Origin: Idiomarina piscisalsi
Lineage (GTDB): Bacteria > Pseudomonadota > Gammaproteobacteria > Enterobacterales > Alteromonadaceae
NCBI RefSeq assembly: GCF_002211765.1
Contig: NZ_CP022133.1
Location: forward strand, 1,612,001 to 1,676,000
DNA: 64,000 bases
Direction: 5' to 3'
Shown: piece after piece, positions 1-7,052 of the stretch
Numbering within the stretch: position 1 is the stretch's first letter
Layout of the letters: the number at the start of each line of letters is the position of its first letter
The notes under the pieces: model-generated
The model's input: only the letters and a program-made list of their open reading frames with translations
Databases searched by the model: none
Told to the model about the DNA's origin: nothing
Made by a program: the position numbers and the translations under genes

Positions 1-283
1 GCTTTGCTTCCTCGGCGCGGCGCTTGCGTACCGCTTTCGGGTCAGCAATGAGCGGGCGATAAATTTCAATGCGATCGCCGTCTCGCGGCGTGGCATCTAA
101 TTTTGACGCTTTATTCCAGATACCCACTTTCTGAGTGCTAAGATCAATCTCCGGAAAGTGCTCTTTAATGCCCGACTGTAAAATACACTCTTCTACCGTT
201 GCGCCCTCTTGCGGGTGCACCGTCAGAATGAGTTGCTTCTCGGGTGTGGCGTAGGCCACTTCAATGGTCAGCGTATTCGCCAT
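1..283 (-). CDS. rnfH: RnfH family protein (UPF0125), partial at window edge
   Basis: The reverse strand reads 94 codons from an ATG at 283 to the window edge, beginning MANTLTIEVAYATPEKQ and containing VGIWNKASKLD and RDGDRIEIYRPL, which are hallmarks of the small ubiquitin-fold RnfH family. The function is not firmly known; the name comes from association with rnf operons. The C-terminal end lies outside the window. It starts one base after the ratA stop, so the two are co-transcribed. ratA-rnfH next to divergent smpB is the usual gammaproteobacterial arrangement. Confidence 0.9.
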   Translation of the reverse strand, partial: MANTLTIEVAYATPEKQLILTVHPQEGATVEECILQSGIKEHFPEIDLSTQKVGIWNKASKLDATPRDGDRIEIYRPLIADPKAVRKRRAEEAK

Positions 284-284
284 G

Positions 285-719
285 TTAGTTTCCGTATACC
301 TGGTCTGCACGCTTCACAAAGGCATCGACCATTCTCGACGTCACTTCGCTAAAAATTTTGCCAAACGCCATGCCTAAAAGCCTGCTGGAAAACTCAAAAT
401 CTAATTTCAGTTCTACTTTGCAGGCGTCCTCTGACAACGGTTTGAATACCCAGCCGCCGGTCAGTTTTTTAAATGGCCCGTCGACAAGCTCCATGTCAAT
501 ACGCTCTGGCTTTACCAACCTATTGCGCGTTGTGAAGGTTTTCTGAATGCCGGCTTTGCTTATTTGCAGCGACGCCACTTTATAGTCGCCATTTTGCTCA
601 ACCACACGCGAATCCGCGCACCCCGGAACAAACTCCGGGTACGAGTCAATATCGTTAACCAAGTTGAACATTTGCTCTGCACTGTATGAAACTAACGCAC
701 TTTTTTCGATACTGGGCAT
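285..719 (-). CDS. ratA: RatA, START/COQ10-like domain protein
   Basis: The 144-residue protein has the START/polyketide-cyclase fold pattern of the RatA/COQ10 family: N-terminal IEKSALVSYSAEQMFNLV, then DSYPEFVPGC and a C-terminal FGKIFSEVTSRMVDAFVKRA helix. In E. coli RatA was reported to block 70S assembly by binding the 50S subunit, while eukaryotic COQ10 homologues bind ubiquinone, so the true role is debated. Its length matches the family. It is divergent from smpB and directly upstream of rnfH. Confidence 0.9.
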   Translation of the reverse strand: MPSIEKSALVSYSAEQMFNLVNDIDSYPEFVPGCADSRVVEQNGDYKVASLQISKAGIQKTFTTRNRLVKPERIDMELVDGPFKKLTGGWVFKPLSEDACKVELKLDFEFSSRLLGMAFGKIFSEVTSRMVDAFVKRADQVYGN

Positions 720-791
720 GTTTTTCTCTACCGCTAAAATTTAACTGCGCAATAATAACGCAACCAGATATGCTTTGAAGCCCTTAAAGCA

Positions 792-820
792 ATTTTCTTT
801 TCAGTGTGCATAGGTATAAT
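792..820 (+). promoter_or_regulatory. Possible smpB promoter with consensus -10
   Basis: A perfect TATAAT lies at 815-820, only 7 bases before the smpB ATG at 828. A -35 at the right distance is poor (T-rich, about 792-797). If the -10 is used, the transcript would start at or next to the start codon. This is inferred from sequence only. Confidence 0.35.
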
Positions 821-827
821 AGCGCTT

Positions 828-1307
828 ATGAGCAAAAAGAAACTAAAACAATCGTCTAATACCATTGCGCTGAACAAAAAAGCCCGCCATGAATATTTCC
901 TCGAAGACAAGTTCGAGGCAGGCATTAGTCTGCAAGGCTGGGAAATTAAAAGTATACGCGCCGGTAAAGCGAACATAAGCGACAGCTACGTCATTATTAA
1001 AGACGGCGAAGCCTATTTACTGGGCGCGGAAATACAACCGCTGAACCAGGCGTCTTCACACGTGTACTGCGAACCTGACCGTAGCCGTAAATTGCTGCTA
1101 AAACGTCGAGAGCTCGACAAGCTTATTGGCGCCGCTGAGCGCGAAGGCTACTCCATTGTGGCAACCGCCATGTATTGGAAAGGTCCTTGGGCCAAGCTGG
1201 AAATACACCTGGCCAAAGGTAAGAAGTCTCACGACAAACGCGACACAGTGAAAGAGCGTGACTGGCAACGCCAGAAGTCACGCATACTGAAGCATTCGGT
1301 GCGTTAG
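828..1307 (+). CDS. smpB: SsrA-binding protein SmpB
   Basis: SmpB binds tmRNA and carries it to stalled ribosomes in trans-translation. The 159-residue product has [28 protein letters not shown], the typical N-terminal beta-barrel, and ends with the basic tail [19 protein letters not shown] that enters the decoding channel. An in-frame upstream ATG at 804 would add eight unrelated residues, so the start at 828 ([10 protein letters not shown]) is preferred. The tmRNA gene ssrA, which follows smpB in many relatives, is not seen here; an accessory island begins directly after the stop codon. Confidence 0.96.
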   Translation: MSKKKLKQSSNTIALNKKARHEYFLEDKFEAGISLQGWEIKSIRAGKANISDSYVIIKDGEAYLLGAEIQPLNQASSHVYCEPDRSRKLLLKRRELDKLIGAAEREGYSIVATAMYWKGPWAKLEIHLAKGKKSHDKRDTVKERDWQRQKSRILKHSVR

Positions 1308-1335
1308 GCCTTTAGTTAAGGTGTTAGCTAAAGCG

Positions 1336-2601
1336 TCAGCCAATTCGAAAGTCTGAATGCAATTCGCGCCAATGCTCTTTGAGCACCTGTTTACTGGACT
1401 CCAGCATAGGTAACTCATTGAGCATTGTTGGCCACAACTCTCTTGCTTGCTCCATAGTTTCACTTAAGTGAACCGCTATAGGTTGCCATGGTACATCCGC
1501 TCGCTCAGCCCACTTTTTAAAGGTCTCCATATTGGTTTCATACCAATTTTTAACTTTCGCCATATTGAGCGCTGCCCCGTTTTCACCTTTCACATAAGGC
1601 AAGGTGGACACAATATCGTACGCCGGTGATAGCTGAGGCGTTATTCCGTCTGGGTATATCAACGACCAGTTCTTAAGATGCGCATCACCATTTGCAAGTA
1701 GAATATTTACCAACAAACGCTTCGCCATTTTCTGGGCATTCTTTAAGCCTTGCGGACTGTGCAGGTAAATAGCGTTAACGATTTGCTCGTAGTTTTTCTT
1801 CTCATATTTCTCATGAGAATACAGCTCAAACACCTGAGCAAAGTCTTCGGTATGTATTCGTTTACCTTTACTGCGATCAAACCGTCGTATCGCATAGGCA
1901 TATTCTTCATCGGGTAGCCGAATGTCTGGTAGGTTATGCAACTGAGTCAGTTTCACTAACTGTATTTCCGGTATGTCGATACCCACTGACTCGGCTAAGC
2001 GCATGGCTGTGTATTCGTTTGCCGGCACTTGCTTATAAACATTAGACGGTACTTTGATAATCCAGCTGTCAGAGTTATCTTCTTCATTGATATTAAAACG
2101 CTTGTCAGGAGCCCTTACCGACGAAAACTTCATTTGAATGCCTGCTAGTGACTGCTTGCTTACGGCTTTGTCGATATTAACCTGTACAGCTTCTACTTGC
2201 TCTCTATGGGCAAGTGCCCAAGCCGGTAGCTCTCCCGCAGCGATGGGAGTCGCTTTAAGTGCGCCCGGAAGGTTCGCACCTAAATGAACCATAAGCGGAA
2301 ACTCATTTTCCGAGTGGACTTTCAGTTCGCGACTTATAAATTCTCGTAAAGCGCCTTCGGGTAGCAAGTTTGACAATACTGGTGACAAGCGTTGAGTGCT
2401 CACCTGAGGGAGCTCAAAATAGTTCTCACGTATTAGTTGAGTGAAACTAACTATTGGACGGTCACGTTTATCGAGCACGGCAAAGTCAGGAGAAAAACTA
2501 AGAATGTTTTTCCCTCCTGTGTAATGCGTCAACACACCGACTTTTTGATCATTCAGTGTTATTTGAAGCCCTTCGACTTTTTCTACTCTCATGCTCGCCA
2601 T
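1336..2601 (-). CDS. hipA: HipA-type serine/threonine kinase toxin
   Basis: This is a 421-residue HipA family kinase. It has the N-terminal couple_hipA-like subdomain, a SLAGIQMKFS stretch near residues 152-161 (region of the regulatory phospho-serine loop), the catalytic NGDAHLKNWS near residues 304-312 and the metal-binding PAYDIV after it. HipA of E. coli phosphorylates glutamyl-tRNA synthetase and causes persistence; the target here is unknown. It lies 6 bases downstream of hipB, so it is an antitoxin-toxin operon. An alternative ATG at 2592 exists. It is the first gene of the island after smpB. Confidence 0.92.
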   Translation of the reverse strand: MASMRVEKVEGLQITLNDQKVGVLTHYTGGKNILSFSPDFAVLDKRDRPIVSFTQLIRENYFELPQVSTQRLSPVLSNLLPEGALREFISRELKVHSENEFPLMVHLGANLPGALKATPIAAGELPAWALAHREQVEAVQVNIDKAVSKQSLAGIQMKFSSVRAPDKRFNINEEDNSDSWIIKVPSNVYKQVPANEYTAMRLAESVGIDIPEIQLVKLTQLHNLPDIRLPDEEYAYAIRRFDRSKGKRIHTEDFAQVFELYSHEKYEKKNYEQIVNAIYLHSPQGLKNAQKMAKRLLVNILLANGDAHLKNWSLIYPDGITPQLSPAYDIVSTLPYVKGENGAALNMAKVKNWYETNMETFKKWAERADVPWQPIAVHLSETMEQARELWPTMLNELPMLESSKQVLKEHWRELHSDFRIG

Positions 2602-2607
2602 TGGCGA

Positions 2608-2889
2608 TTAGTCCTCTAAATGCTTTTGATATTTGTCCCAAGAGTCATACTCGTTATAAACGGTTTCCGGCTCTCTAACTTCTACTAAATTAGCGTCTTT
2701 AAACTCCAGCTCTAACTCTAACCCGGCCAATATGCGCAACAGAGTCGACAGTCGAATATCTTGCCCTGCCTCCACCCGTTGATACTGCTGCTGGGACATA
2801 CCAATAAGCAGGCGCATGTCTTTTTGAGACAAGTTCCTTCTTTTTCGCTCTTCAACGAGTTTTTCTGAAATAGCCTTTAACGTTTTCAT
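2608..2889 (-). CDS. hipB: HipB-type antitoxin, HTH repressor
   Basis: The 93-residue protein has a Cro/C1-type helix-turn-helix at about residues 20-45 (LSQKDMRLLIGMSQQQYQRV). It is encoded just upstream of the HipA kinase. In known pairs, HipB binds HipA and represses the operon by binding inverted repeats over the promoter. Here an 11-bp inverted repeat starts 4 bp before the start codon and covers the Shine-Dalgarno region, consistent with autorepression. The C-terminus is longer and more acidic than E. coli HipB. Confidence 0.88.
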   Translation of the reverse strand: MKTLKAISEKLVEERKRRNLSQKDMRLLIGMSQQQYQRVEAGQDIRLSTLLRILAGLELELEFKDANLVEVREPETVYNEYDSWDKYQKHLED

Positions 2890-2892
2890 TGA

Positions 2893-2960
2893 GTTGTACC
2901 TTTAACATATTACTTAACCAAAGGTACAACTTATTAATTGTTAAATCAATAAAGTACAAC
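2893..2960. promoter_or_regulatory. hipBA operator: inverted repeat plus extra half-site
   Basis: GTTGTACCTTT at 2893-2903 is matched by its exact reverse complement AAAGGTACAAC at 2920-2930, with 16 bases between them. A third near-copy, AAAGTACAAC, lies at 2951-2960. The first arm overlaps the hipB ribosome-binding site. By analogy with HipB operators, this is the autoregulatory site of the pair. Confidence 0.75.
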
Positions 2961-2970
2961 TTTGCACTTA

Positions 2971-3176
2971 GCATTAAAAGTCGTGAAAGCTATTTACTGA
3001 GTGCGGATAAATAACTAGTGAACCAGGTGTCTTCGCCAGTGCAGCGCAAGCCCAAAAACAGCCCGGGTTCGCTATCAAAAAGTCACGAATTAAACAAGAT
3101 GATTGCAATCAACACCGTTAAAGAAGATAAATTACAACGCCAAAAGCACCTCATAATTGAGCATTTAATGCGTTAA
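2971..3176 (+). pseudogene. Decayed duplicate of the smpB 3' end
   Basis: The DNA aligns with the 3' part of smpB (about 993-1307). GAAAGCTATTTACTG here matches GAAGCCTATTTACTG in smpB, followed by a nearly matching AACCAGGTGTCTTC stretch. After a deletion of roughly 100 bases comes a frame reading KSHELNK..., NTVKEDKLQRQK, ...EHLMR and a stop. This parallels Smp[19 protein letters not shown]...KHSVR. The fragment has an in-frame stop near its start and no start codon. It marks the far side of the hipBA segment and suggests insertion at, or duplication of, the smpB end. Confidence 0.8.
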
Positions 3177-3391
3177 TTTAAAGTTATAGGCGAATGTAAC
3201 TCTTTACAGCTATTAAATGGCTCTACACTTACTAATGCATCTACATCTTTGGTTGAACCATCAAGCAAAAAAACATTTCTAACCCTATATGGCTCCTCAT
3301 TAAGCATTAAAACGTCATCTCGAAATGGCACTCTTGAATAAGTTGAGTTCCCTAAAAGCACGTCGTCGGAAATAATTGTAATTGTTGGCAT
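3173..3391 (-). CDS. Small protein of unknown function (72 aa)
   Basis: I do not recognise this protein. It is 72 residues with no membrane segment and alternating hydrophobic strands (MPTITIISDDVLL, YRVRNVFLLDG), which suggests a small beta-rich fold. The start at 3391 has a good ribosome-binding site (AAGGGAGAA) 6 bases upstream, and a possible promoter (TTACAA, 18 bases, TATATC on the minus strand, about 3441-3470) lies before it. Its stop codon overlaps the end of the decayed smpB copy on the other strand. It could be the first or last cargo gene of the cassette cluster. Confidence 0.6.
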   Translation of the reverse strand: MPTITIISDDVLLGNSTYSRVPFRDDVLMLNEEPYRVRNVFLLDGSTKDVDALVSVEPFNSCKELHSPITLN

Positions 3392-3440
3392 ATCTTTTCT
3401 CCCTTAAAACCAATTATTTTATTTCCCTAAGTTTATTGTT

Positions 3441-3470
3441 GATATAGTCCTAATGCTGATGCTTTTGTAA
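3441..3470 (-). promoter_or_regulatory. Possible promoter of the 72-aa gene
   Basis: On the minus strand TTACAA (3470-3465) and TATATC (3446-3441) are separated by 18 bases, about 50 bases before the ATG at 3391. It is identified by sequence match only. Confidence 0.35.
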
Positions 3471-3527
3471 GACATTTGCGTCAGATGGCTCAGACATCCC
3501 CACTGTCTGGTTAGTGCCAGGAGCGGA

Positions 3528-3656
3528 CGTTAACACCGCATTAAGGTGTGAGCAACGCTATCACTAAATCTCAACCATACCGCCGTAAACACAAAACCCA
3601 ACGATGGAATGAAAAATGCCAAGCGTTGGGAATCAGTCTTAAATGCTTTGTTAGGC
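3528..3656 (-). repeat. attC-like integron recombination site (VCR length)
   Basis: Reading the minus strand, the site starts with GCCTAAC (3656-3650, containing the stop codon of the preceding gene) and ends with GTTAACG (3534-3528). Its outer arms pair imperfectly (GCATTTAAG...CAACGC against GCATTAAGG...CAACGC in reverse complement). The inner text (CCCAACGCTTGGCATTTTTC, ...GGTTGAGATTTAGTGATAGC) closely resembles Vibrio-type VCR sites. The length of 129 bp also fits that class. It fills most of the 259-bp gap between the two neighbouring genes. Confidence 0.8.
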
Positions 3657-4724
3657 AAAATCCGCTCGCATTTTAAGGTGGGCAATATATGCCAATGGTA
3701 ATGCTTCCGCTTTTTTCCTCTCAGAGCGAATGCTATTTAAAGCTTGGTATGCTGTGGAAGCAAAGGACAGTCCAGCTCCTGCATAAGCTACTTTATTTCC
3801 AGTTTCAGCAGCTACCATCGCTAATCCCGTCCCGAATAAAGGTGCAATGGAGCCCAACATAATCTTTGACCAGGATGGCTTCATTGCATCGATGATTTCA
3901 TCAGTGTCTTCTTTACAACGCCGAATAAAGTCACTAGTCGCGTCTAATCGATCATCTGCACTTTCTAAGAGTGCAATATAGGCCGTCTCACTTTCGATCT
4001 TCTGTCGCAATCTAGGTAAAAGGTGCCCATGCTCCATCTTAAACTTAGCTAGTAAATCTAAATCAATTTTCCCAGAAGGGGTCGGTAAGATATTGTTTAT
4101 CACTACATCCTGAGCCTTTCGGTGATGGTTAAATCTAGCATCTCGTTGCTGAAACAGGTTGTGACCAAGAAAGTTTGAGTACTTTCTTTCGCTTGTAATA
4201 GGAGCTGCACTTACTGTGTTGAGAGCACCTAAGCATATAGCTAAGTAAGCCATAAACATATTGGCAACTCTGGTATCCACGTTAAACCAAGTCCCATCCA
4301 CTTGGTCGGCTAAGCCCTCTTCTATTAAATACTGGGGGAGTTCTCCCATTTTTTCTACATGGATTCCTGTCATTGGCATCATTTTTTCATGGTGGATACG
4401 AGAGCCAAATTTTTCTGCATGCATTCGTCCAGTATCAAAAACTCCTCGTATAGGCTTATCTCTATACTCCCTAGCCTTAGGCTCTAAATATCTAATAAAA
4501 CTCTGTTCGAACTGAGGAATCTCATATAGGTGTTGTGACGGAAATATTTGTTCAGCTAAATCTCTCTCCAATAAAGCTCTCATGAACGGACTTAGTTGCT
4601 CTGGATTATCAATATGATCCATAGGAACTATTGCGCTCAACTTGTCCCAATAAAGTAAAGTTTTTATTGTCCATTGACTTTCCGGAATCGAAATATAAGG
4701 AAAGTAAAGAGCATTATTTCTCAT
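3651..4724 (-). CDS. Unknown protein of a putative cassette, DUF6236-like
   Basis: The N-terminal region NNALYFPYISIPESQWTIKTLLYWDKLSAIVP resembles a family of uncharacterised proteins (DUF6236-like) found in mobile regions; this match is from memory. The middle is mainly helical and charged. Near the C-terminus there is a glycine/alanine-rich hydrophobic hairpin (SIAPLFGTGLAMVAAETG, VAYAGAGLSFASTAYQAL). The ATG at 4724 is chosen because AAAGGG precedes it; the longer frame from 4757 would translate part of the previous recombination site. The stop codon sits inside the attC-like core, as in integron cassettes. Confidence 0.7.
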   Translation of the reverse strand: MRNNALYFPYISIPESQWTIKTLLYWDKLSAIVPMDHIDNPEQLSPFMRALLERDLAEQIFPSQHLYEIPQFEQSFIRYLEPKAREYRDKPIRGVFDTGRMHAEKFGSRIHHEKMMPMTGIHVEKMGELPQYLIEEGLADQVDGTWFNVDTRVANMFMAYLAICLGALNTVSAAPITSERKYSNFLGHNLFQQRDARFNHHRKAQDVVINNILPTPSGKIDLDLLAKFKMEHGHLLPRLRQKIESETAYIALLESADDRLDATSDFIRRCKEDTDEIIDAMKPSWSKIMLGSIAPLFGTGLAMVAAETGNKVAYAGAGLSFASTAYQALNSIRSERKKAEALPLAYIAHLKMRADFA

Positions 4725-4734
4725 TGTTAACCCT

Positions 4735-4795
4735 TTCTGCCTATCGCGCGCATTCACGCGCCAACACTGCTGGTCGCGTGCGATTTATTGTTAGT
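4735..4795 (-). repeat. Weak attC-like site between two cassette genes
   Basis: On the minus strand the sequence begins CACTAAC, overlapping the stop codon of the upstream gene. It then contains a strong stem (ATCGCACGCG against CGCGTG...CGCGCGAT) around a short loop. The closing GTT core is poor. This is compatible with a short, degenerate attC but could also be a transcription-ending hairpin without a T-run. Confidence 0.4.
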
Positions 4796-5501
4796 GCTCT
4801 GACTCCAGAAATGCATTCGTCGAATCCAAAATACCTCGAATTTTCGATAAATCAATATTAAGCTGGGTCAGCCATTTTTCGTACAAGTCGCCACATTCAG
4901 TAAGCATTCGACGGAGTTCGTCATTCTCGGCTTCAATCATAGCGTTGTACATTCCGTAGTCATCACCAGAGTTTGATAACTCAGCATAGAAAGCCTTAAC
5001 TTTTGCGTCCGAGAAGATCTGAATGGACTTTTCATATAGTTCATCAGAGATTTCTGCCAGATCGTTTGATATCAACATCGGGTGCTCTCGAGTAGCAGCA
5101 TTTATCTTCTCTATGATGTTTGTAAAGTAACTTGGATCGTCATCATGGAACTCGATATACTCAGCATTATCGACGAGTGATTTTCCGATATCCCTTTTTA
5201 AATTAATCAGCTTTTCGTATGCCTCTATTCGTTTGCTAAATAGCTCTTGGTACATTTCCTTAGAGATGGACGTGTAGCTCTCGCTTTTCAGCAACTCAAG
5301 TTTAAAATCGCTCTTAATTGCTTCCATCTGCAGCCTTGCAGTTGATTTAAACTCTGCCAGGTCCCGTTTGTGCCGTGCTACTTCGCCATTAATTATCCGC
5401 TTCGAGCTGATGTGAGCGAGGAACGATGCTAAACCAATAAGTACGGCAGAAACCCCTCCGAAAGGAAGTAATACCTGGTTGATCAAATAACTAAACGTCA
5501 A
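4791..5501 (-). CDS. Membrane-anchored helical protein of unknown function
   Basis: This is a 236-residue protein with one N-terminal membrane segment (VLLPFGGVSAVLIGLASFLAHI, about residues 10-31), followed by a long charged helical region (residues about 35-120) likely to form a coiled coil and an acidic helical C-terminus. No catalytic motif is visible. The only sensible start is TTG at 5501, with AGGAGAG about 8 bases upstream. It lies in the leftward cassette series between two attC-like sequences, so it is probably cassette cargo. The function is unknown. Confidence 0.6.
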   Translation of the reverse strand: MTFSYLINQVLLPFGGVSAVLIGLASFLAHISSKRIINGEVARHKRDLAEFKSTARLQMEAIKSDFKLELLKSESYTSISKEMYQELFSKRIEAYEKLINLKRDIGKSLVDNAEYIEFHDDDPSYFTNIIEKINAATREHPMLISNDLAEISDELYEKSIQIFSDAKVKAFYAELSNSGDDYGMYNAMIEAENDELRRMLTECGDLYEKWLTQLNIDLSKIRGILDSTNAFLESEH

Positions 5502-5537
5502 AGGTGCTCTCCTCTCTTATTAGCACTGAATTGCTTG

Positions 5538-6482
5538 TTAACTGTAATACCATCGATCATCATCATCGTATCCGTTTTCATGACACCACTGTTCAACATC
5601 ATTATCTCTATCAATACTCGTTTCCATACCTGCAAGCTCTAGCTCTTCAAAATCGTCCAACTTCAAGCCGCACGCTTCACAAAGGAATGATTCACATAGA
5701 AAGGTAAGGGATATACCATCCTCATCCGAGGTCTCTTCTGTCTCTCCTGTAAACAAACCACCTTCACCACATATAGGGCACTCTTGCATCATCTGAGTCC
5801 AATCCTCACTGTAATAAAATGTCTCGCCAAACTTCCCACTTTTCACAATTCTCCGAGCGTTATCTAAGGCATTTTTAACTTTCTTTACCTTTTCTTCCTC
5901 GTAAAGTTGTAAAAAGCTTGCGGTTTTCTTCTCTGGCGTAAACGAAAAGTATTTGAAGACACTTAACTCAGAGATTTTTTGAAACAACTTCGTTGAGTGG
6001 TAAGCAATGCTCTCCAGTTCGTACCTTTGAAAGTCAGGAACTGACGCATGCACACTTACATTTCTTATTAAGGATAGCGAGGAGAGAAATCCTTTGTACT
6101 CCTGTTTAACTTCCGGGTAAAAATGAAAGAAAAGAGAACTAGCTTTATCTAGCTCAATGGTTTTGTATGAGAAATACCTAAGGTCATTAATGTAAGAAAG
6201 GGAGTTATGCTCTTTTGTCAAGCTTTCCGGGTAACACAATAACAACTTGGCTTCATCAGGTAAGCCTGCATAAAGCATATAGAGCGACTTATGTGCAATG
6301 ATCGACTTCAGCAATAACTCAACACTTATACACAAATTTCCAATTGCAGGCTGAAAATCAACCCAACCCTTCATTCTAGCGTTATGAAAAGCATCTATGC
6401 CAATTTTGTAATACGACCTCGCACTAGATCTGAGATCCAGTGAAGTTTGACTCTCGAGTTTCTCGACTTCCTTCCTATACAA
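5538..6482 (-). CDS. HEPN-like protein with C-terminal zinc ribbon
   Basis: The first 180 residues are helical and contain RNVSVH at residues 140-145, an R-x4-H motif with a polar residue after the arginine, as in HEPN ribonucleases. Near the C-terminus two CxxC pairs (C235/C238 and C268/C271) form a zinc-ribbon-like element (CPICGEGG...CEACGL). The tail is very acidic (NGYDDDDRW). HEPN proteins are often RNA-cleaving toxins or defence factors; that function is inference here. The start is TTG at 6482 with AGAGGTG ahead. It is a leftward cassette gene directly after an attC-like site. Confidence 0.6.
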   Translation of the reverse strand: MYRKEVEKLESQTSLDLRSSARSYYKIGIDAFHNARMKGWVDFQPAIGNLCISVELLLKSIIAHKSLYMLYAGLPDEAKLLLCYPESLTKEHNSLSYINDLRYFSYKTIELDKASSLFFHFYPEVKQEYKGFLSSLSLIRNVSVHASVPDFQRYELESIAYHSTKLFQKISELSVFKYFSFTPEKKTASFLQLYEEEKVKKVKNALDNARRIVKSGKFGETFYYSEDWTQMMQECPICGEGGLFTGETEETSDEDGISLTFLCESFLCEACGLKLDDFEELELAGMETSIDRDNDVEQWCHENGYDDDDRWYYS

Positions 6483-6500
6483 AAGTCACCTCTTCAAATC

Positions 6501-6614
6501 AGTTAACGCCGCCATATGGGGCATTGTTTATGGAGTGGAGCTTTGGGGTAAAGTAGCGAAGCCACCCCAAAGCGCAGCGAAGTATACGATGTCCCTATAA
6601 TGGCCTGGTTATAC
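6501..6614 (-). repeat. attC-like integron recombination site
   Basis: On the minus strand the site runs from GTATAAC (6614-6608) to GTTAACT (6507-6501), directly after the stop codon of the 143-aa gene. Its two halves form a long imperfect inverted repeat, including CTTTGGGGT against ACCCCAAAG. This is the size and layout of a VCR-type attC. Confidence 0.65.
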
Positions 6615-6618
6615 AGAA

Positions 6619-7050
6619 TTAATTTCTCTGTTGGCTATTTTTTCCGCCTTTTTCAGGTTTGATAGACAAAGACTTAACTAAGGAGTTACATAGTTCCAAC
6701 CGCATGTTCTTAATCGCATTTTTTGGAACACCATTCTTTTCGGCATCTTTGATCAGGCATAATGCTTGCTCAATCTCTTTCGGCAATTCAGAATCTTTGG
6801 AGTAACTTTCTCTAACGGTTGGAATATGCATTACAGACAGGCCTACGATGAGATAGTGCCACAACTTCAAACTCGATAATTTGACCCATTGAATGCCTGT
6901 CCAAACCGGAGCGAACAAAACACCCACGATAACGTAAATCAGGGCGCCAACCACAAAACCCAATGATGTTCTTTTTGGGTGTGTACAAAATAAGATATCA
7001 ATTGCTCTTGATATCCAATCTGACGAAGTATCTTTAAAATCCCTATTCAT
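6619..7050 (-). CDS. Small membrane protein, second gene of a two-gene cassette
   Basis: This 143-residue protein has two hydrophobic segments (LGFVVGALIYVIVGVLFAPVW and LWHYLIVGLSVMHI) and a charged helical C-terminal half. I do not recognise the family. It starts 2 bases after the stop of the upstream gene, with GGAGTC as ribosome-binding site, so the two are coupled and probably work together. An attC-like site follows within 5 bases of its stop. The function is unknown. Confidence 0.6.
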   Translation of the reverse strand: MNRDFKDTSSDWISRAIDILFCTHPKRTSLGFVVGALIYVIVGVLFAPVWTGIQWVKLSSLKLWHYLIVGLSVMHIPTVRESYSKDSELPKEIEQALCLIKDAEKNGVPKNAIKNMRLELCNSLVKSLSIKPEKGGKNSQQRN

Positions 7051-7052
7051 TA

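Noticed and set aside
734..976. Minus-strand frame over the smpB promoter and start
   Set aside because: It is a shadow of smpB with no ribosome-binding site or recognisable family.
4735..4757. N-terminal extension MNARDRQKGLT of the 3651-4724 gene
   Set aside because: The extension lies in the stem of an attC-like sequence, while the ATG at 4724 has AAAGGG upstream.
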